A stretch of DNA of 64,000 nucleotides from Companilactobacillus insicii. GTDB lineage: Bacteria > Bacillota > Bacilli > Lactobacillales > Lactobacillaceae. The stretch is taken from the NCBI RefSeq assembly GCF_003946015.1, contig NZ_RHNU01000010.1:1-64000 (forward strand), read 5' to 3'. Below, in pieces: positions 47,665 to 55,734 of the stretch. Numbering within the stretch: the first letter of the stretch is position 1; the number at the start of each line of letters is the position of its first letter. The position numbers were made by a program, and so were the translations under genes. The notes beneath the pieces are model-generated. The model was not told the origin of the DNA, did not search any database, and saw nothing but the letters and a program-made list of their open reading frames with translations.

Positions 47665-49023
47665 TTATTTTCCTTCCTTATCTTTACGACGTTGCTCCCG
47701 AATAGTCTTGATATCATCGCGAACAACATATTTAAGTTGGTGCATTTCGGTATGAATTCCACGTAATTTCCAAGTGGCTTTGGTTGTCATGCCGTTGACA
47801 ATTCCAATTAAACGAATCCACGAACAAATAAACATATAGATTGGCAAAGTAAATGTTACCCACCAAAGATGTAAATAATAACTTTGTTCTTTAGGATACT
47901 TTCGTAGCAAAATACCCACACTTAAATAATTAATTACACCTACAAAAGTATATAAGACATAAATTAATAAATAAGATAAAACCAATATCAATGCAGAATA
48001 TCCAAACGCTATCAAAACAAAACTAGCAAAGAACCAAATCATTCTTGGAAAACTAAATGTATGATCAATAATCATCCGACGCACCAAAAAGTTTTTGAAG
48101 AAACGATTCAAGCCTGCCGTTTGCGACATGTAATTATGTGTAACCTCCATCTCACCACGCTGCCATCGCTGACGTTGCGTATATAATTCCGAAAATCCAG
48201 AGATAGGTTCAACATAAAAAATTGCATCCGCACAAATCACTACTTTTTTTCCCAATCGCGTTCGAATCTGAAAAGTCATATCAGTATCTTCACCAATCGT
48301 ATCGATATCATATAAGAAAGTTTCCATCAACACTTCACGTCTAAATGCTGAAAAAGCACCTGACATTGTAAATAACTGGTCTCGAGAAGACTCAATTGTT
48401 CGACCAGACAAGAATGCTTGAGCATATTCGTAATATTCATTCTTAGCTAGGATACGATGCCAAAATCCCTTCACACCCTGAACAAGTTCTTCTTTTGGTA
48501 AAATTGCTCCCGTCATAGCAGCGATACTCATATCGTTCTCAAATCTCAAGACCATATTCTCTACGGCATGAGGCTCTAGTATACCATCACTATCGATATT
48601 AATAACATATGTTCCGATACTTTCATAAATAGCAGTATTTAGAGCTTTAGCTTTGCCGTTATCAGTATTAACATACCTCAAAATAAGTTCTGGGAAAGTA
48701 TTCTGAGCTTTAGCATAAGCTCCGAAACTATCATCAGTACTTTGATTGTTAGCCAAAACTATTTGCATTGCATCTTTAGGATATGTCTGATTATTGATTG
48801 ATCTTATACAATCAAACAGTGTATCTTCAGAATTATAAACTGGGACAATAATAGAAACATATGGCCATTTACCTGGTGGAACTAACTTTTTCTCATGCAA
48901 GTGCATGTGCATCAATTTAATAGTTGAAATAATTGCAGGAATTATTTCAACTACAATTGGAATAAGCGCCCATGTGATCCAGAAACCCATTCTGGTTAAT
49001 GCTAAATTGATCCAGTACATCAC
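47665..49023 (-). CDS. XrtG-associated family 2 glycosyltransferase
   Basis: A 452-residue membrane glycosyltransferase (TIGR03111 type). An N-terminal helix precedes the GT-A domain with SIIVPVYNSEDTL, the DSD metal site in VINIDSDGILEP, the acidic GEDTDMTFQIR and the QRQRWQRGEM motif of processive enzymes. Three to four C-terminal membrane helices follow. Its architecture resembles polysaccharide synthases. The ATG overlaps the end of xrtG (ATGA). It probably builds a glycan or glycolipid linked to the sorted protein, by context. Confidence 0.88.
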   Translation of the reverse strand: MMYWINLALTRMGFWITWALIPIVVEIIPAIISTIKLMHMHLHEKKLVPPGKWPYVSIIVPVYNSEDTLFDCIRSINNQTYPKDAMQIVLANNQSTDDSFGAYAKAQNTFPELILRYVNTDNGKAKALNTAIYESIGTYVINIDSDGILEPHAVENMVLRFENDMSIAAMTGAILPKEELVQGVKGFWHRILAKNEYYEYAQAFLSGRTIESSRDQLFTMSGAFSAFRREVLMETFLYDIDTIGEDTDMTFQIRTRLGKKVVICADAIFYVEPISGFSELYTQRQRWQRGEMEVTHNYMSQTAGLNRFFKNFLVRRMIIDHTFSFPRMIWFFASFVLIAFGYSALILVLSYLLIYVLYTFVGVINYLSVGILLRKYPKEQSYYLHLWWVTFTLPIYMFICSWIRLIGIVNGMTTKATWKLRGIHTEMHQLKYVVRDDIKTIREQRRKDKEGK

Positions 49024-49619
49024 TCTTTACGGCTCCTCCAATCTATGAACTCTCGATAAATTCCACGTGCTAATTGAGAATACGTGAAAACATTGTAATA
49101 CAGTGCAATAACTAGTACATAAAAGACCAAACGACCAATAACTGAGTGAGCTAAAAAGAATGATTGACCACCAGCAAAATGAACAATTGATATAACTACA
49201 ATCAATCGCAAAACATTACTTAAATAAATAAAGAGTATCCCAAAAATACTGTAGAACACTTTTTCTTTACGTTTATACATTGGAAAGAAAACTACTAATG
49301 ATATAAAAGCACAGGTTTCAATAATTCCTGAACACTCATAGTCAATTGACATAACTACGGGATTACCGTTATTTGTAATGTAAACCAATCCAGTTTTCAG
49401 CATAACCGCACTCCACGAAGTTATCTTACTAAAAAGATCAACACCATGAATAACTGCATGTGTAAAAAACCAAACCCAGTAAGGTTTACTGATAGCTGTG
49501 AGAATAAAGAAAAGCCCCGCACTACCAACTATAAAGAAGAAAGCTGATAGCCGGGCTCGCTTTAGCACTGACAAAACATATAGCCACACTACAATTCCTA
49601 GTATGATGTATACATTCAT
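49020..49619 (-). CDS. xrtG: Exosortase family protein XrtG
   Basis: A 199-residue polytopic membrane transpeptidase-like protein. The exosortase/archaeosortase triad is visible: Cys96 in YECSGIIET, Arg138 in LSNVLRLIV, and His158 in FLAHSVIGR, each at a membrane edge. The length matches the Gram-positive XrtG type (TIGR03110). It is predicted to cut and re-anchor proteins with a Firmicu-CTERM tail; one such protein is encoded 45 nt upstream. No XrtG reaction has been shown to my knowledge. Confidence 0.9.
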   Translation of the reverse strand: MNVYIILGIVVWLYVLSVLKRARLSAFFFIVGSAGLFFILTAISKPYWVWFFTHAVIHGVDLFSKITSWSAVMLKTGLVYITNNGNPVVMSIDYECSGIIETCAFISLVVFFPMYKRKEKVFYSIFGILFIYLSNVLRLIVVISIVHFAGGQSFFLAHSVIGRLVFYVLVIALYYNVFTYSQLARGIYREFIDWRSRKE

Positions 49620-49664
49620 TTAACATCAGTCCTATTATTTATTTTATTAAATATATTAATCAAA

Positions 49665-50840
49665 CTACTTACCAGAGATACGTTGTTCATTATGACCCAA
49701 GTATCCAGCTTTCTTAAGTTTAACGTAACCAAAAATTGCTACTAAGGCTCCAGCTCCAGAAATAAGAATTGGACCTGTTGAACCGCCAGCAGTTGTAACT
49801 TTATCATTACCAATATTAGGATTGTACATAGTAATTGTTTGACCAGACATGTTAGATAAGTTCAACTTAGTTAGATCAATTTTGAACTCACCGACATTAT
49901 TCTTGCCATCATTAGTAATATAACCGTTACCCACAGTTCCATATTGATGACCTTCATTGTAGTCTCCAGCTGTAAAGCTAACTTCCTTAGTTTCACCTGA
50001 ACCTACATTCATATCATCCTTTGACCAAACATAGATCTTTTTGCCACCGATATCAAAGTTGTAATCACCATAACCAGGAATATTACCATACTTCATCTTC
50101 ACGTAAACATAAACATGGTTACCATCACTAACCATAGCCGTATATCCGTTATAACCTTCGGTTAGTTTCATGTTCTTCCAGTCTAAATACTTACCGTCAA
50201 TATTGATATTCAAATTATCATTGGCATTATTCGCATTGGCATCAGTAGGTGTATCGCCTTTCTGACTCTTATCGCCTTTGTCAGCAATTACACCAGTGGT
50301 TGTAGCACCACTACCAATAGAATCTACTGTTGAACTTACCGCATCACTACCAATATTAGGGTTAGTCATCGAAATCTGCTTGCCAACATCGGAATTAGGG
50401 AGATTGAACTTACTTAAATCAATTCTAAATTCGCCAACGTTATGTTCATCTTCTTTAGAAACATATCCCGTACCAATAGTTCCGTATTGTGTTCCGTCAG
50501 AATCAGATCCACCGGTTATACTGATCTGCTTTGGTTGATCACTACTCGTATCAGGGAACCAAGCGTGATATTGCTTACCATCTATATTAAAAATATAATC
50601 TCCATGGCCTGGGACAGCAGCATACTTCATCTTCACGTAGACATCTACATATTGGCCATCACTCTTCATGGCTGTATACCCGTTATAACCCTCAGTTAAG
50701 CTTGCATCTTTCCAATCGGAAAATTGACCATCAATTGCAACATTTGAAGCGGCACTTACATCAGATGAATTCACAAGTGATGCTAATCCAAATAATCCTA
50801 AAGAAACCAATCCTATCATTACTAATTTACGTAATCTCAT
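49665..50840 (-). CDS. Firmicu-CTERM sorted surface protein with two repeated domains
   Basis: A 391-residue exported protein. A signal peptide (MRLRKLVMIGLVSLGLFGL, cut near VSAASN) is followed by two homologous beta domains of about 145 residues (DGQFSDWKDASLTEGYNGYT and DGKYLDWKNMKLTEGYNGYT). These are joined by an Asn/Asp/Thr-rich linker near residues 190-215. The tail GSTGPILISGAGALVAIFGY then KLKKAGYLG is the Gly-rich helix plus basic end of the Firmicu-CTERM signal (TIGR04145). It is the first gene of the XrtG operon and the likely substrate. The repeated domains resemble CBM9/DOMON folds, a weak match. Confidence 0.85.
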   Translation of the reverse strand: MRLRKLVMIGLVSLGLFGLASLVNSSDVSAASNVAIDGQFSDWKDASLTEGYNGYTAMKSDGQYVDVYVKMKYAAVPGHGDYIFNIDGKQYHAWFPDTSSDQPKQISITGGSDSDGTQYGTIGTGYVSKEDEHNVGEFRIDLSKFNLPNSDVGKQISMTNPNIGSDAVSSTVDSIGSGATTTGVIADKGDKSQKGDTPTDANANNANDNLNINIDGKYLDWKNMKLTEGYNGYTAMVSDGNHVYVYVKMKYGNIPGYGDYNFDIGGKKIYVWSKDDMNVGSGETKEVSFTAGDYNEGHQYGTVGNGYITNDGKNNVGEFKIDLTKLNLSNMSGQTITMYNPNIGNDKVTTAGGSTGPILISGAGALVAIFGYVKLKKAGYLGHNEQRISGK

Positions 50841-51042
50841 AATGTCAGTTTTCTCCCCTCTGAAGCCTCACTTATTTCATATAAAAATAATATTAATAAA
50901 AATATTTATACCTAATGATATTTTAACTCAACAAACCCTAATTATAAAGTTGTCTATTTTTAACTTTGTAATATAACCTTTTCACTTTAGTTATTTATCA
51001 TGACATAGTCAATGAATATTTAAAATAATTAATTTTAATAAC

Positions 51043-51069
51043 AAAAAAACACACCTTTAAGTGTGTTTT
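51043..51069 (-). terminator. Terminator of the DUF975 gene
   Basis: AAAACACAC pairs perfectly with GTGTGTTTT around a 6-nt loop, with T on the minus-strand side. It directly follows the DUF975 stop. Confidence 0.85.
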
Positions 51070-51080
51070 GAAATTTATAT

Positions 51081-51887
51081 TTAAGCTGCTGCCTGTCCAC
51101 TTTGCGCCTTATCTAACTCAGATATCTTGGTATAAAATGCTGCCAAAGTTAACTGTTCATATGGATGCAACCATATAGACAAGATTTCATGTGTCATAAG
51201 ATTGACGATTTCCCACAAGAAGAATTCAATGCAGATGAATAGCAACATAGTTTTATGTCCTCGAATAACACGAGCACTTCGACTAAAACTTGCGAATGCC
51301 ATTCGTAATGACCACTTACCAGTCTTATCCACATCATCTTTGAATACATAAAAACTTTGACTGAACATCAGAAAGAACCAAATACCAGGGATAAGATAAA
51401 ATGCCAAGCCCGCTTCAACGAAAATACCCATTAATGCTGTGATAAACAATACTGGGAAGAAATAACGACCGCTGAATACTTGCAAGCTATCCTTGAACGC
51501 ATTAACTTCATAATCAGGATTGCGCATTTTGTTAACCATCGTATAACCTACACCTGCACAAACCAAGACGAAGAAAAACATAAATGCATACACGATCACA
51601 TTACTACCAGGAGTCAAACTAAGTGCATATTTAGTGGCAGTACTAGGATCAGTTGCCATCTGCTGCGTAATAGCTGTTAACTTCTTACTAGCCTCTTCAG
51701 GATTACTCATACTAACGCCTAATTGTGCTAGCCATGAATTATAAATCTGTGTCCCAAAGTACATTGCAACTAATCGCATTAAAATCGGAAAAATATTTAA
51801 TGCAATATTACCTTTGATATCTTTGAAAAATGTTTTGTGTGCTGTCCTTCTAATCTCTAAGGAAGTAACACGATTATTATTATTCAT
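51081..51887 (-). CDS. DUF975 family membrane protein
   Basis: A 268-residue protein with about six membrane helices. The family look is given by the N-terminal SLEIRRTAHKTFFKDIKGN, the middle VNAFKDSLQVFSGRYF, and MFSQSFYVFKDDV with SLRMAFASFSRSARVIRGHK. DUF975 proteins are common in lactic acid bacteria and have no agreed function. An Ala/Gln-rich tail ends the protein. The gene is separate from the envelope-sensing operon upstream by about 50 nt, so read-through from it is possible. Confidence 0.85.
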   Translation of the reverse strand: MNNNNRVTSLEIRRTAHKTFFKDIKGNIALNIFPILMRLVAMYFGTQIYNSWLAQLGVSMSNPEEASKKLTAITQQMATDPSTATKYALSLTPGSNVIVYAFMFFFVLVCAGVGYTMVNKMRNPDYEVNAFKDSLQVFSGRYFFPVLFITALMGIFVEAGLAFYLIPGIWFFLMFSQSFYVFKDDVDKTGKWSLRMAFASFSRSARVIRGHKTMLLFICIEFFLWEIVNLMTHEILSIWLHPYEQLTLAAFYTKISELDKAQSGQAAA

Positions 51888-51938
51888 TAAAATCCCTCAC
51901 AGTAACGAATATTATAACATATCGATTGTGAGTTTCTA

Positions 51939-52868
51939 CTAGTTACCGCCGACCTCAATTGAACCATTTACAGTTACAACTCTTAACAAATTCTCAGAGT
52001 CGGAATTGTTCTGATAACTCTTACCTTGTCCTTGACCATAGTAAGCTACATTGCCATTAATCGTGGACAAATCCAATCCTTCTACATTAACACCTTTGGC
52101 TGAAAAACTACCGTTCTTTAGATTGAAAGTATTCTTACCTTTAACGGTTGATTGATTGATTCCAACATGACCGTTTCTAGTAGCAAAGGTTAAGTTTTCA
52201 AGCACACTCTTATAAGCATCTAATTGAACATTATTCGTATGAATGATTGAATTTTTTATATTGCTTTCAGACATCTGAATATTAGAATTGGCTGAATTCT
52301 TCAACTCAAAGTTTTCAATATCTGATCGTTGAAATTCTAGAAAACTCGAATCTAATTCAATATTTTTAGCATTCTTAATTTCAGAGTCGATAAAATTAAG
52401 ACTACCGTTTGAACCATTTGATATTAACAAATTATCTATTTTCACACCATTAACATCCATGCCTAACTGGTTCATATTGAGGTTCAATTCTTTTAGAGTC
52501 GAACCCATTGGCATCGTAACAGTAATTCTTGGATTTTTATATCCGGAAATAATATCACTGTATTTACCAGATGCATTTCCACTAATATGTAACGTACCAT
52601 CTGACACGTAATAATCACTAGTACGTAACTTATCTCCAACAATGTGAACCTTATATCTATCACCTGTTTCGATATTTACGCTATACGCATCACTATCAAC
52701 CTTGATCTTATCAAACTTCTTAACTGATTCAGTCTTGTCTATTTGTTTAGAAATCTTAAAACCATGATCCCATAAAACAGTTTTTTCTGCTCCCATAACT
52801 AGGCCACCACCTAAAAGGAGACCACCAATGATGATTAAATAAAAACCTATGACAAAATATTTACGCAT
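51939..52868 (-). CDS. DUF4097 family envelope protein
   Basis: A 309-residue protein with an N-terminal membrane anchor (residues 4-26) and a long right-handed-repeat region typical of DUF4097/LiaG-like proteins (for example KYSDIISGYKNPRITVTMPMGSTL, and repeats with N, S and D ladder positions). It should face outside the membrane. The start overlaps the DUF1700 stop by one base. In Firmicutes such PadR-DUF1700-DUF4097 operons respond to envelope stress; the exact role is unknown. Confidence 0.85.
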   Translation of the reverse strand: MRKYFVIGFYLIIIGGLLLGGGLVMGAEKTVLWDHGFKISKQIDKTESVKKFDKIKVDSDAYSVNIETGDRYKVHIVGDKLRTSDYYVSDGTLHISGNASGKYSDIISGYKNPRITVTMPMGSTLKELNLNMNQLGMDVNGVKIDNLLISNGSNGSLNFIDSEIKNAKNIELDSSFLEFQRSDIENFELKNSANSNIQMSESNIKNSIIHTNNVQLDAYKSVLENLTFATRNGHVGINQSTVKGKNTFNLKNGSFSAKGVNVEGLDLSTINGNVAYYGQGQGKSYQNNSDSENLLRVVTVNGSIEVGGN

Positions 52869-53524
52869 TATCTTTGACCTCCTTTACTAGGTGTTTTTCT
52901 TCCGTACAATAATTTCTTACCGACCCAACGGAAGAAGACAACTACTAATTGGAAGACCCATTTAAAAATAGCAATTATTAATGGAATTAAGAAGAAATCT
53001 ACTCCAAGAACCAATAGACCACCACCAACATAGAATAATGTTGTCGCTACTGATTGAGTAACAACGGCCAATCCCATAAATATGGCCCCGACTCCTAAAA
53101 TAACTGATAGAGCTACCAAGAAGACAAATAACAAAATACAAATAACAGCCATTGCCACAAATGAAGCTAATAAAAGTACCAGTATAATTGCAACCGGAAT
53201 GGCAATTGGAGTCGCAAATAACCCTAAAATAATAAGCCAAATCATGCGTACATTTTTCTTAGCCTTTTGTTCTGTCGGAATGTTTCCATCGTCAACATTT
53301 TGGTAATTCTCCTCTGACATTTTGATTGAATAATCAGTCAGAACTTTTCTAGCTAGATGTTTTGGCGTGCCCAACTCGTTAATAATCTTATCTGATGTAT
53401 CTAAATTAGCATCTATAATAAATTCTCGATAAAATTCCAAAACATCTTTGCGTTCGTCGTCATCTAATTGATTTAAATAAACTTCAAACTCATTGATGTA
53501 TGATTCAACAGCTTTAGTTTCCAT
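52868..53524 (-). CDS. DUF1700 (HAAS-type) membrane protein
   Basis: A 218-residue protein. The N-terminal soluble helical domain (METKAVESYINEFEVYLNQL, LDDDERKDVLEFYREFI) is the HAAS signalling domain, followed by four membrane helices and a basic tail. GGAGGG lies 6 nt before the ATG at 53524, which overlaps the end of padR by 11 nt. It is predicted to work with the PadR regulator in one signalling unit. Confidence 0.88.
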   Translation of the reverse strand: METKAVESYINEFEVYLNQLDDDERKDVLEFYREFIIDANLDTSDKIINELGTPKHLARKVLTDYSIKMSEENYQNVDDGNIPTEQKAKKNVRMIWLIILGLFATPIAIPVAIILVLLLASFVAMAVICILLFVFLVALSVILGVGAIFMGLAVVTQSVATTLFYVGGGLLVLGVDFFLIPLIIAIFKWVFQLVVVFFRWVGKKLLYGRKTPSKGGQR

Positions 53525-53831
53525 CGTTTCCCTCCAATATAGCATCTGTAGCTTTTTTTAATTCCCGCCAATTCTCACGTATTCGCATTAATTCCTTAGT
53601 TCCTAATTCAGTAATCTTGTAATAACGTCTATTTCTGCCTTCATAAGCTTGATCATATGTTTCTAACCAGCCTTCTTTTTTTAACCGTCTAAGAATTGGA
53701 TACATAGTTGATTCAGAAATTGGAAATACCTTCTGAACTTCACGAGTTATCGCATATCCGTAGTAATCCTCTCGAGTCAATAAAGCGAGGACAGATCCTT
53801 CAAGAATCTCAGTTGATGCTTGAATAGCCAT
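53514..53831 (-). CDS. PadR family transcriptional regulator
   Basis: A 105-residue winged-helix repressor. It has the family start ILEGSVLALLTREDYYGYAI, the recognition part SESTMYPILRRLKKEGWLE and the wing EGRNRRYYKITELG. GAGGAG lies 7 nt before the ATG. It is the first gene of the PadR-DUF1700-DUF4097 operon and probably autoregulated through the dyad at 53873-53885. Confidence 0.93.
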   Translation of the reverse strand: MAIQASTEILEGSVLALLTREDYYGYAITREVQKVFPISESTMYPILRRLKKEGWLETYDQAYEGRNRRYYKITELGTKELMRIRENWRELKKATDAILEGNDGN

Positions 53832-53852
53832 ATTATCTCCTCATTTCTTAAT

Positions 53853-53885
53853 ATTATACGAACTATCAATACTATACGACGTATA
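53853..53885 (-). promoter_or_regulatory. padR promoter with candidate operator
   Basis: On the minus strand a -10 TATAAT lies at 53853-53858. The perfect dyad TATACG-A-CGTATA (53873-53885) covers the position of the -35, and a second partial copy TATACGAACTAT overlaps the -10. This suits PadR autorepression; the -35 itself is poor. Confidence 0.5.
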
Positions 53886-53952
53886 ATATCATCGTACAAA
53901 TAATATAACGTAAGCTATAACGTAAGTCAATTAATTTAGCACAAATTAATTC

Positions 53953-53981
53953 TTGACAACCGATAATTTTGGCTATATTAT
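53953..53981 (+). promoter_or_regulatory. Promoter of the T-box-controlled ABC importer
   Basis: TTGACA (53953-53958) and TATTAT (53976-53981) with 17-nt spacing, giving an RNA start near 53988. Confidence 0.7.
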
Positions 53982-53987
53982 TGTCAC

Positions 53988-54254
53988 AACATTTAAACAC
54001 ATACAAAAAACGACGACAGAAGAGTAATTTACTTAGTTGGTTCAGAGAGTTGACGGTGGTGCAAGTCAATCCACTTAGTAAACGAAACACATCTGTAAGT
54101 TGAATAACTGAAATCCTAGTAAGTTATTTCGGTAGTTCCGTTACCACTTAAGTTATGCAATAACTTTTTGAGTCTAATATCGTGAGGTATTAGAAATCAG
54201 AGGTGGTACCGCGAAATTCGCCCTCTTAGTCTTTTGACTATGAGGGCTTTTTTT
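53988..54254 (+). promoter_or_regulatory. T-box riboswitch, module 1 (complete)
   Basis: Stem I is closed by ACAGA (54016-54020) and TCTGT (54092-54096), with AGTA on the 5' side and GAAACACA (54084-54091) on the 3' side, where the specifier sits. By register it reads CAC (His) or ACA (Thr). Stem III and the T-box GGTGGTACCGCG (54202-54213) follow, then the terminator CCCTC-TAGTC / GACTA-GAGGG and seven T (54221-54254). The T-box variable base is T, which pairs with an A73 tRNA; that disfavours tRNA-His (C73). Confidence 0.88.
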
Positions 54255-54255
54255 A

Positions 54256-54366
54256 TACCACATTATTGGATAACTTTCTGAGGTTAGTATTGTGAAATAC
54301 TAACGAATCAGAGGTGGTACCACGATCAATCGTCCTCTTAGCATTTTTTGCTAAGAGGATTTTTTT
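54256..54366 (+). promoter_or_regulatory. T-box riboswitch, module 2 (stem III, antiterminator and terminator only)
   Basis: A second copy of the 3' half of module 1: AACTTTCTGAG, a stem-III hairpin GTTAGTAT/ATACTAAC, the T-box GGTGGTACCACG (54313-54324) and a terminator TCCTCTTAGC/GCTAAGAGGA with seven T (54333-54366). No Stem I or specifier loop fits in the roughly 20 nt between the first terminator and this module. It clearly arose by partial duplication. Confidence 0.85.
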
Positions 54367-54394
54367 GTAGGTTTATATAGGGGAGGAAATAATT

Positions 54395-55048
54395 ATGAAT
54401 TATATTTTTGAAATCTTACCATCGCTCTTAAGCGGGACAGTCATGACATTGAAAATTTTCTTTTGGACTTTGATTTGTTCACTTCCATTAGGAATCCTAG
54501 TTTCGTTAGGCAGAAACTCCAAATTCAAACCACTGAGTTGGTTAATATCATTTTATATTTGGGTCATGCGAGGAACTCCATTACTTTTGCAATTGATCTT
54601 CGTATTCTACGGCTTACCAAATATGCCATTCGCACATATTGTTTTTGAAAGATATGATGCCGCATTATTTGCCTTCATACTAAACTACACGGCTTACTTC
54701 GCAGAAATATTCCGTGGAGGCTTTGGAGCAATCAGTGATGGGCAATTCGAAGGCGCAAAGGTATTAGGACTAAGTTACTTCCAAACAATTAGAAAAATTG
54801 TTGTACCTCAAGTTGTAAAAATCGTATTACCATCCATTGGTAATGAAGTAATCAATCTAGTTAAAGATTCATCATTAGTATACGTAATTGGACTAGGTGA
54901 CTTACTACGTGCCGGAAATATTGCAAGCTCGCGTGATGTCACATTAGTACCATTAGTCTTAGTTGGTATTATCTACCTACTTCTAACACTGGTATGTACA
55001 TGGATATTAAGATTATTAGAAAAACGCTTTAGCTATTACAGAGACTAA
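54395..55048 (+). CDS. Amino-acid ABC transporter permease
   Basis: A 217-residue HisM/GlnP-type permease with about five membrane helices. The N-terminal SLLSGTVMTLKIFFWTLICSL and FYIWVMRGTPLLLQLIFVFYGLP match polar amino-acid importers. The ATPase-contact EAA loop reads EGAKVLGLSYFQTIRKIVVPQ. GGGGAGG precedes the ATG. It is the first gene after the tandem T-box leader, so import of one specific amino acid is induced when its tRNA is uncharged. Confidence 0.94.
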   Translation: MNYIFEILPSLLSGTVMTLKIFFWTLICSLPLGILVSLGRNSKFKPLSWLISFYIWVMRGTPLLLQLIFVFYGLPNMPFAHIVFERYDAALFAFILNYTAYFAEIFRGGFGAISDGQFEGAKVLGLSYFQTIRKIVVPQVVKIVLPSIGNEVINLVKDSSLVYVIGLGDLLRAGNIASSRDVTLVPLVLVGIIYLLLTLVCTWILRLLEKRFSYYRD

Positions 55049-55072
55049 TTCAGATAGTGGAGGAAAATACAT

Positions 55073-55714
55073 ATGCTCAAACTAAAAAATATCACCAAGA
55101 GTTTTGACGGAAAAACAATTTTAAATAATCTCAATCTTGAAGTTAAAGATAATTCGATCTTAAGTATCGTCGGACCTTCCGGAGCTGGTAAAACAACGCT
55201 CCTACGTTGTATTGCTGGACTAGAAACCGTAGATTCTGGATCTTTCTTATTGAACGATAAACCTTTTGATCCTGCTGACGAATCATCCAAAGAACGTGTC
55301 GTTGGCGTTGTATTTCAAGATTTCAATCTCTTCCCTCACCTATCAGTTCTTGAAAACATCACACTAGCTCCTATGATGGTTTTGAAACAAGACAAAAATA
55401 CAGCTAAGCAAAACGCTGAAAAAATTCTCAAGCAGCTAGAACTAACTGACTTGGCTAAACAATATCCGTTTGAATTATCAGGTGGTCAAAAACAACGTGT
55501 TGCAATCGCTAGAGCATTGGCAATGCAACCAAAAATTCTCTGCTATGACGAACCAACATCTGCACTAGATCCAAGTCTTCGCGATGCAGTTGCTGAAGTT
55601 ATTCTTAATTTGAAAAAAACTGGAATCACACAAATAGTAATTACCCATGATCCTGAATTTGCTAAAAAAATTGCTGATCAATTACTAGAAGTTAAACCAA
55701 TCGCTAATAAATAA
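55073..55714 (+). CDS. Amino-acid ABC transporter ATP-binding protein
   Basis: A 213-residue ATPase with Walker A GPSGAGKTTLLRCIAGL, Q-loop VFQDFNLFPHLSV, the signature LSGGQKQRVAIARAL, Walker B ILCYDEPTSALDPSL and switch His in VITHD. It is slightly shorter than GlnQ/ArtP-type proteins (about 240), ending soon after the H-loop. It lies 24 nt after the permease with GGAGG at its start, and feeds the same importer. Confidence 0.95.
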   Translation: MLKLKNITKSFDGKTILNNLNLEVKDNSILSIVGPSGAGKTTLLRCIAGLETVDSGSFLLNDKPFDPADESSKERVVGVVFQDFNLFPHLSVLENITLAPMMVLKQDKNTAKQNAEKILKQLELTDLAKQYPFELSGGQKQRVAIARALAMQPKILCYDEPTSALDPSLRDAVAEVILNLKKTGITQIVITHDPEFAKKIADQLLEVKPIANK

Positions 55715-55734
55715 TCAGAAGGGGGATTAATATT

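Noticed and set aside
53988-54366. Possibility that the two T-box cores are two complete riboswitches
   Set aside because: Only about 20 nt separates the first terminator from the second stem-III copy, too little for a Stem I.
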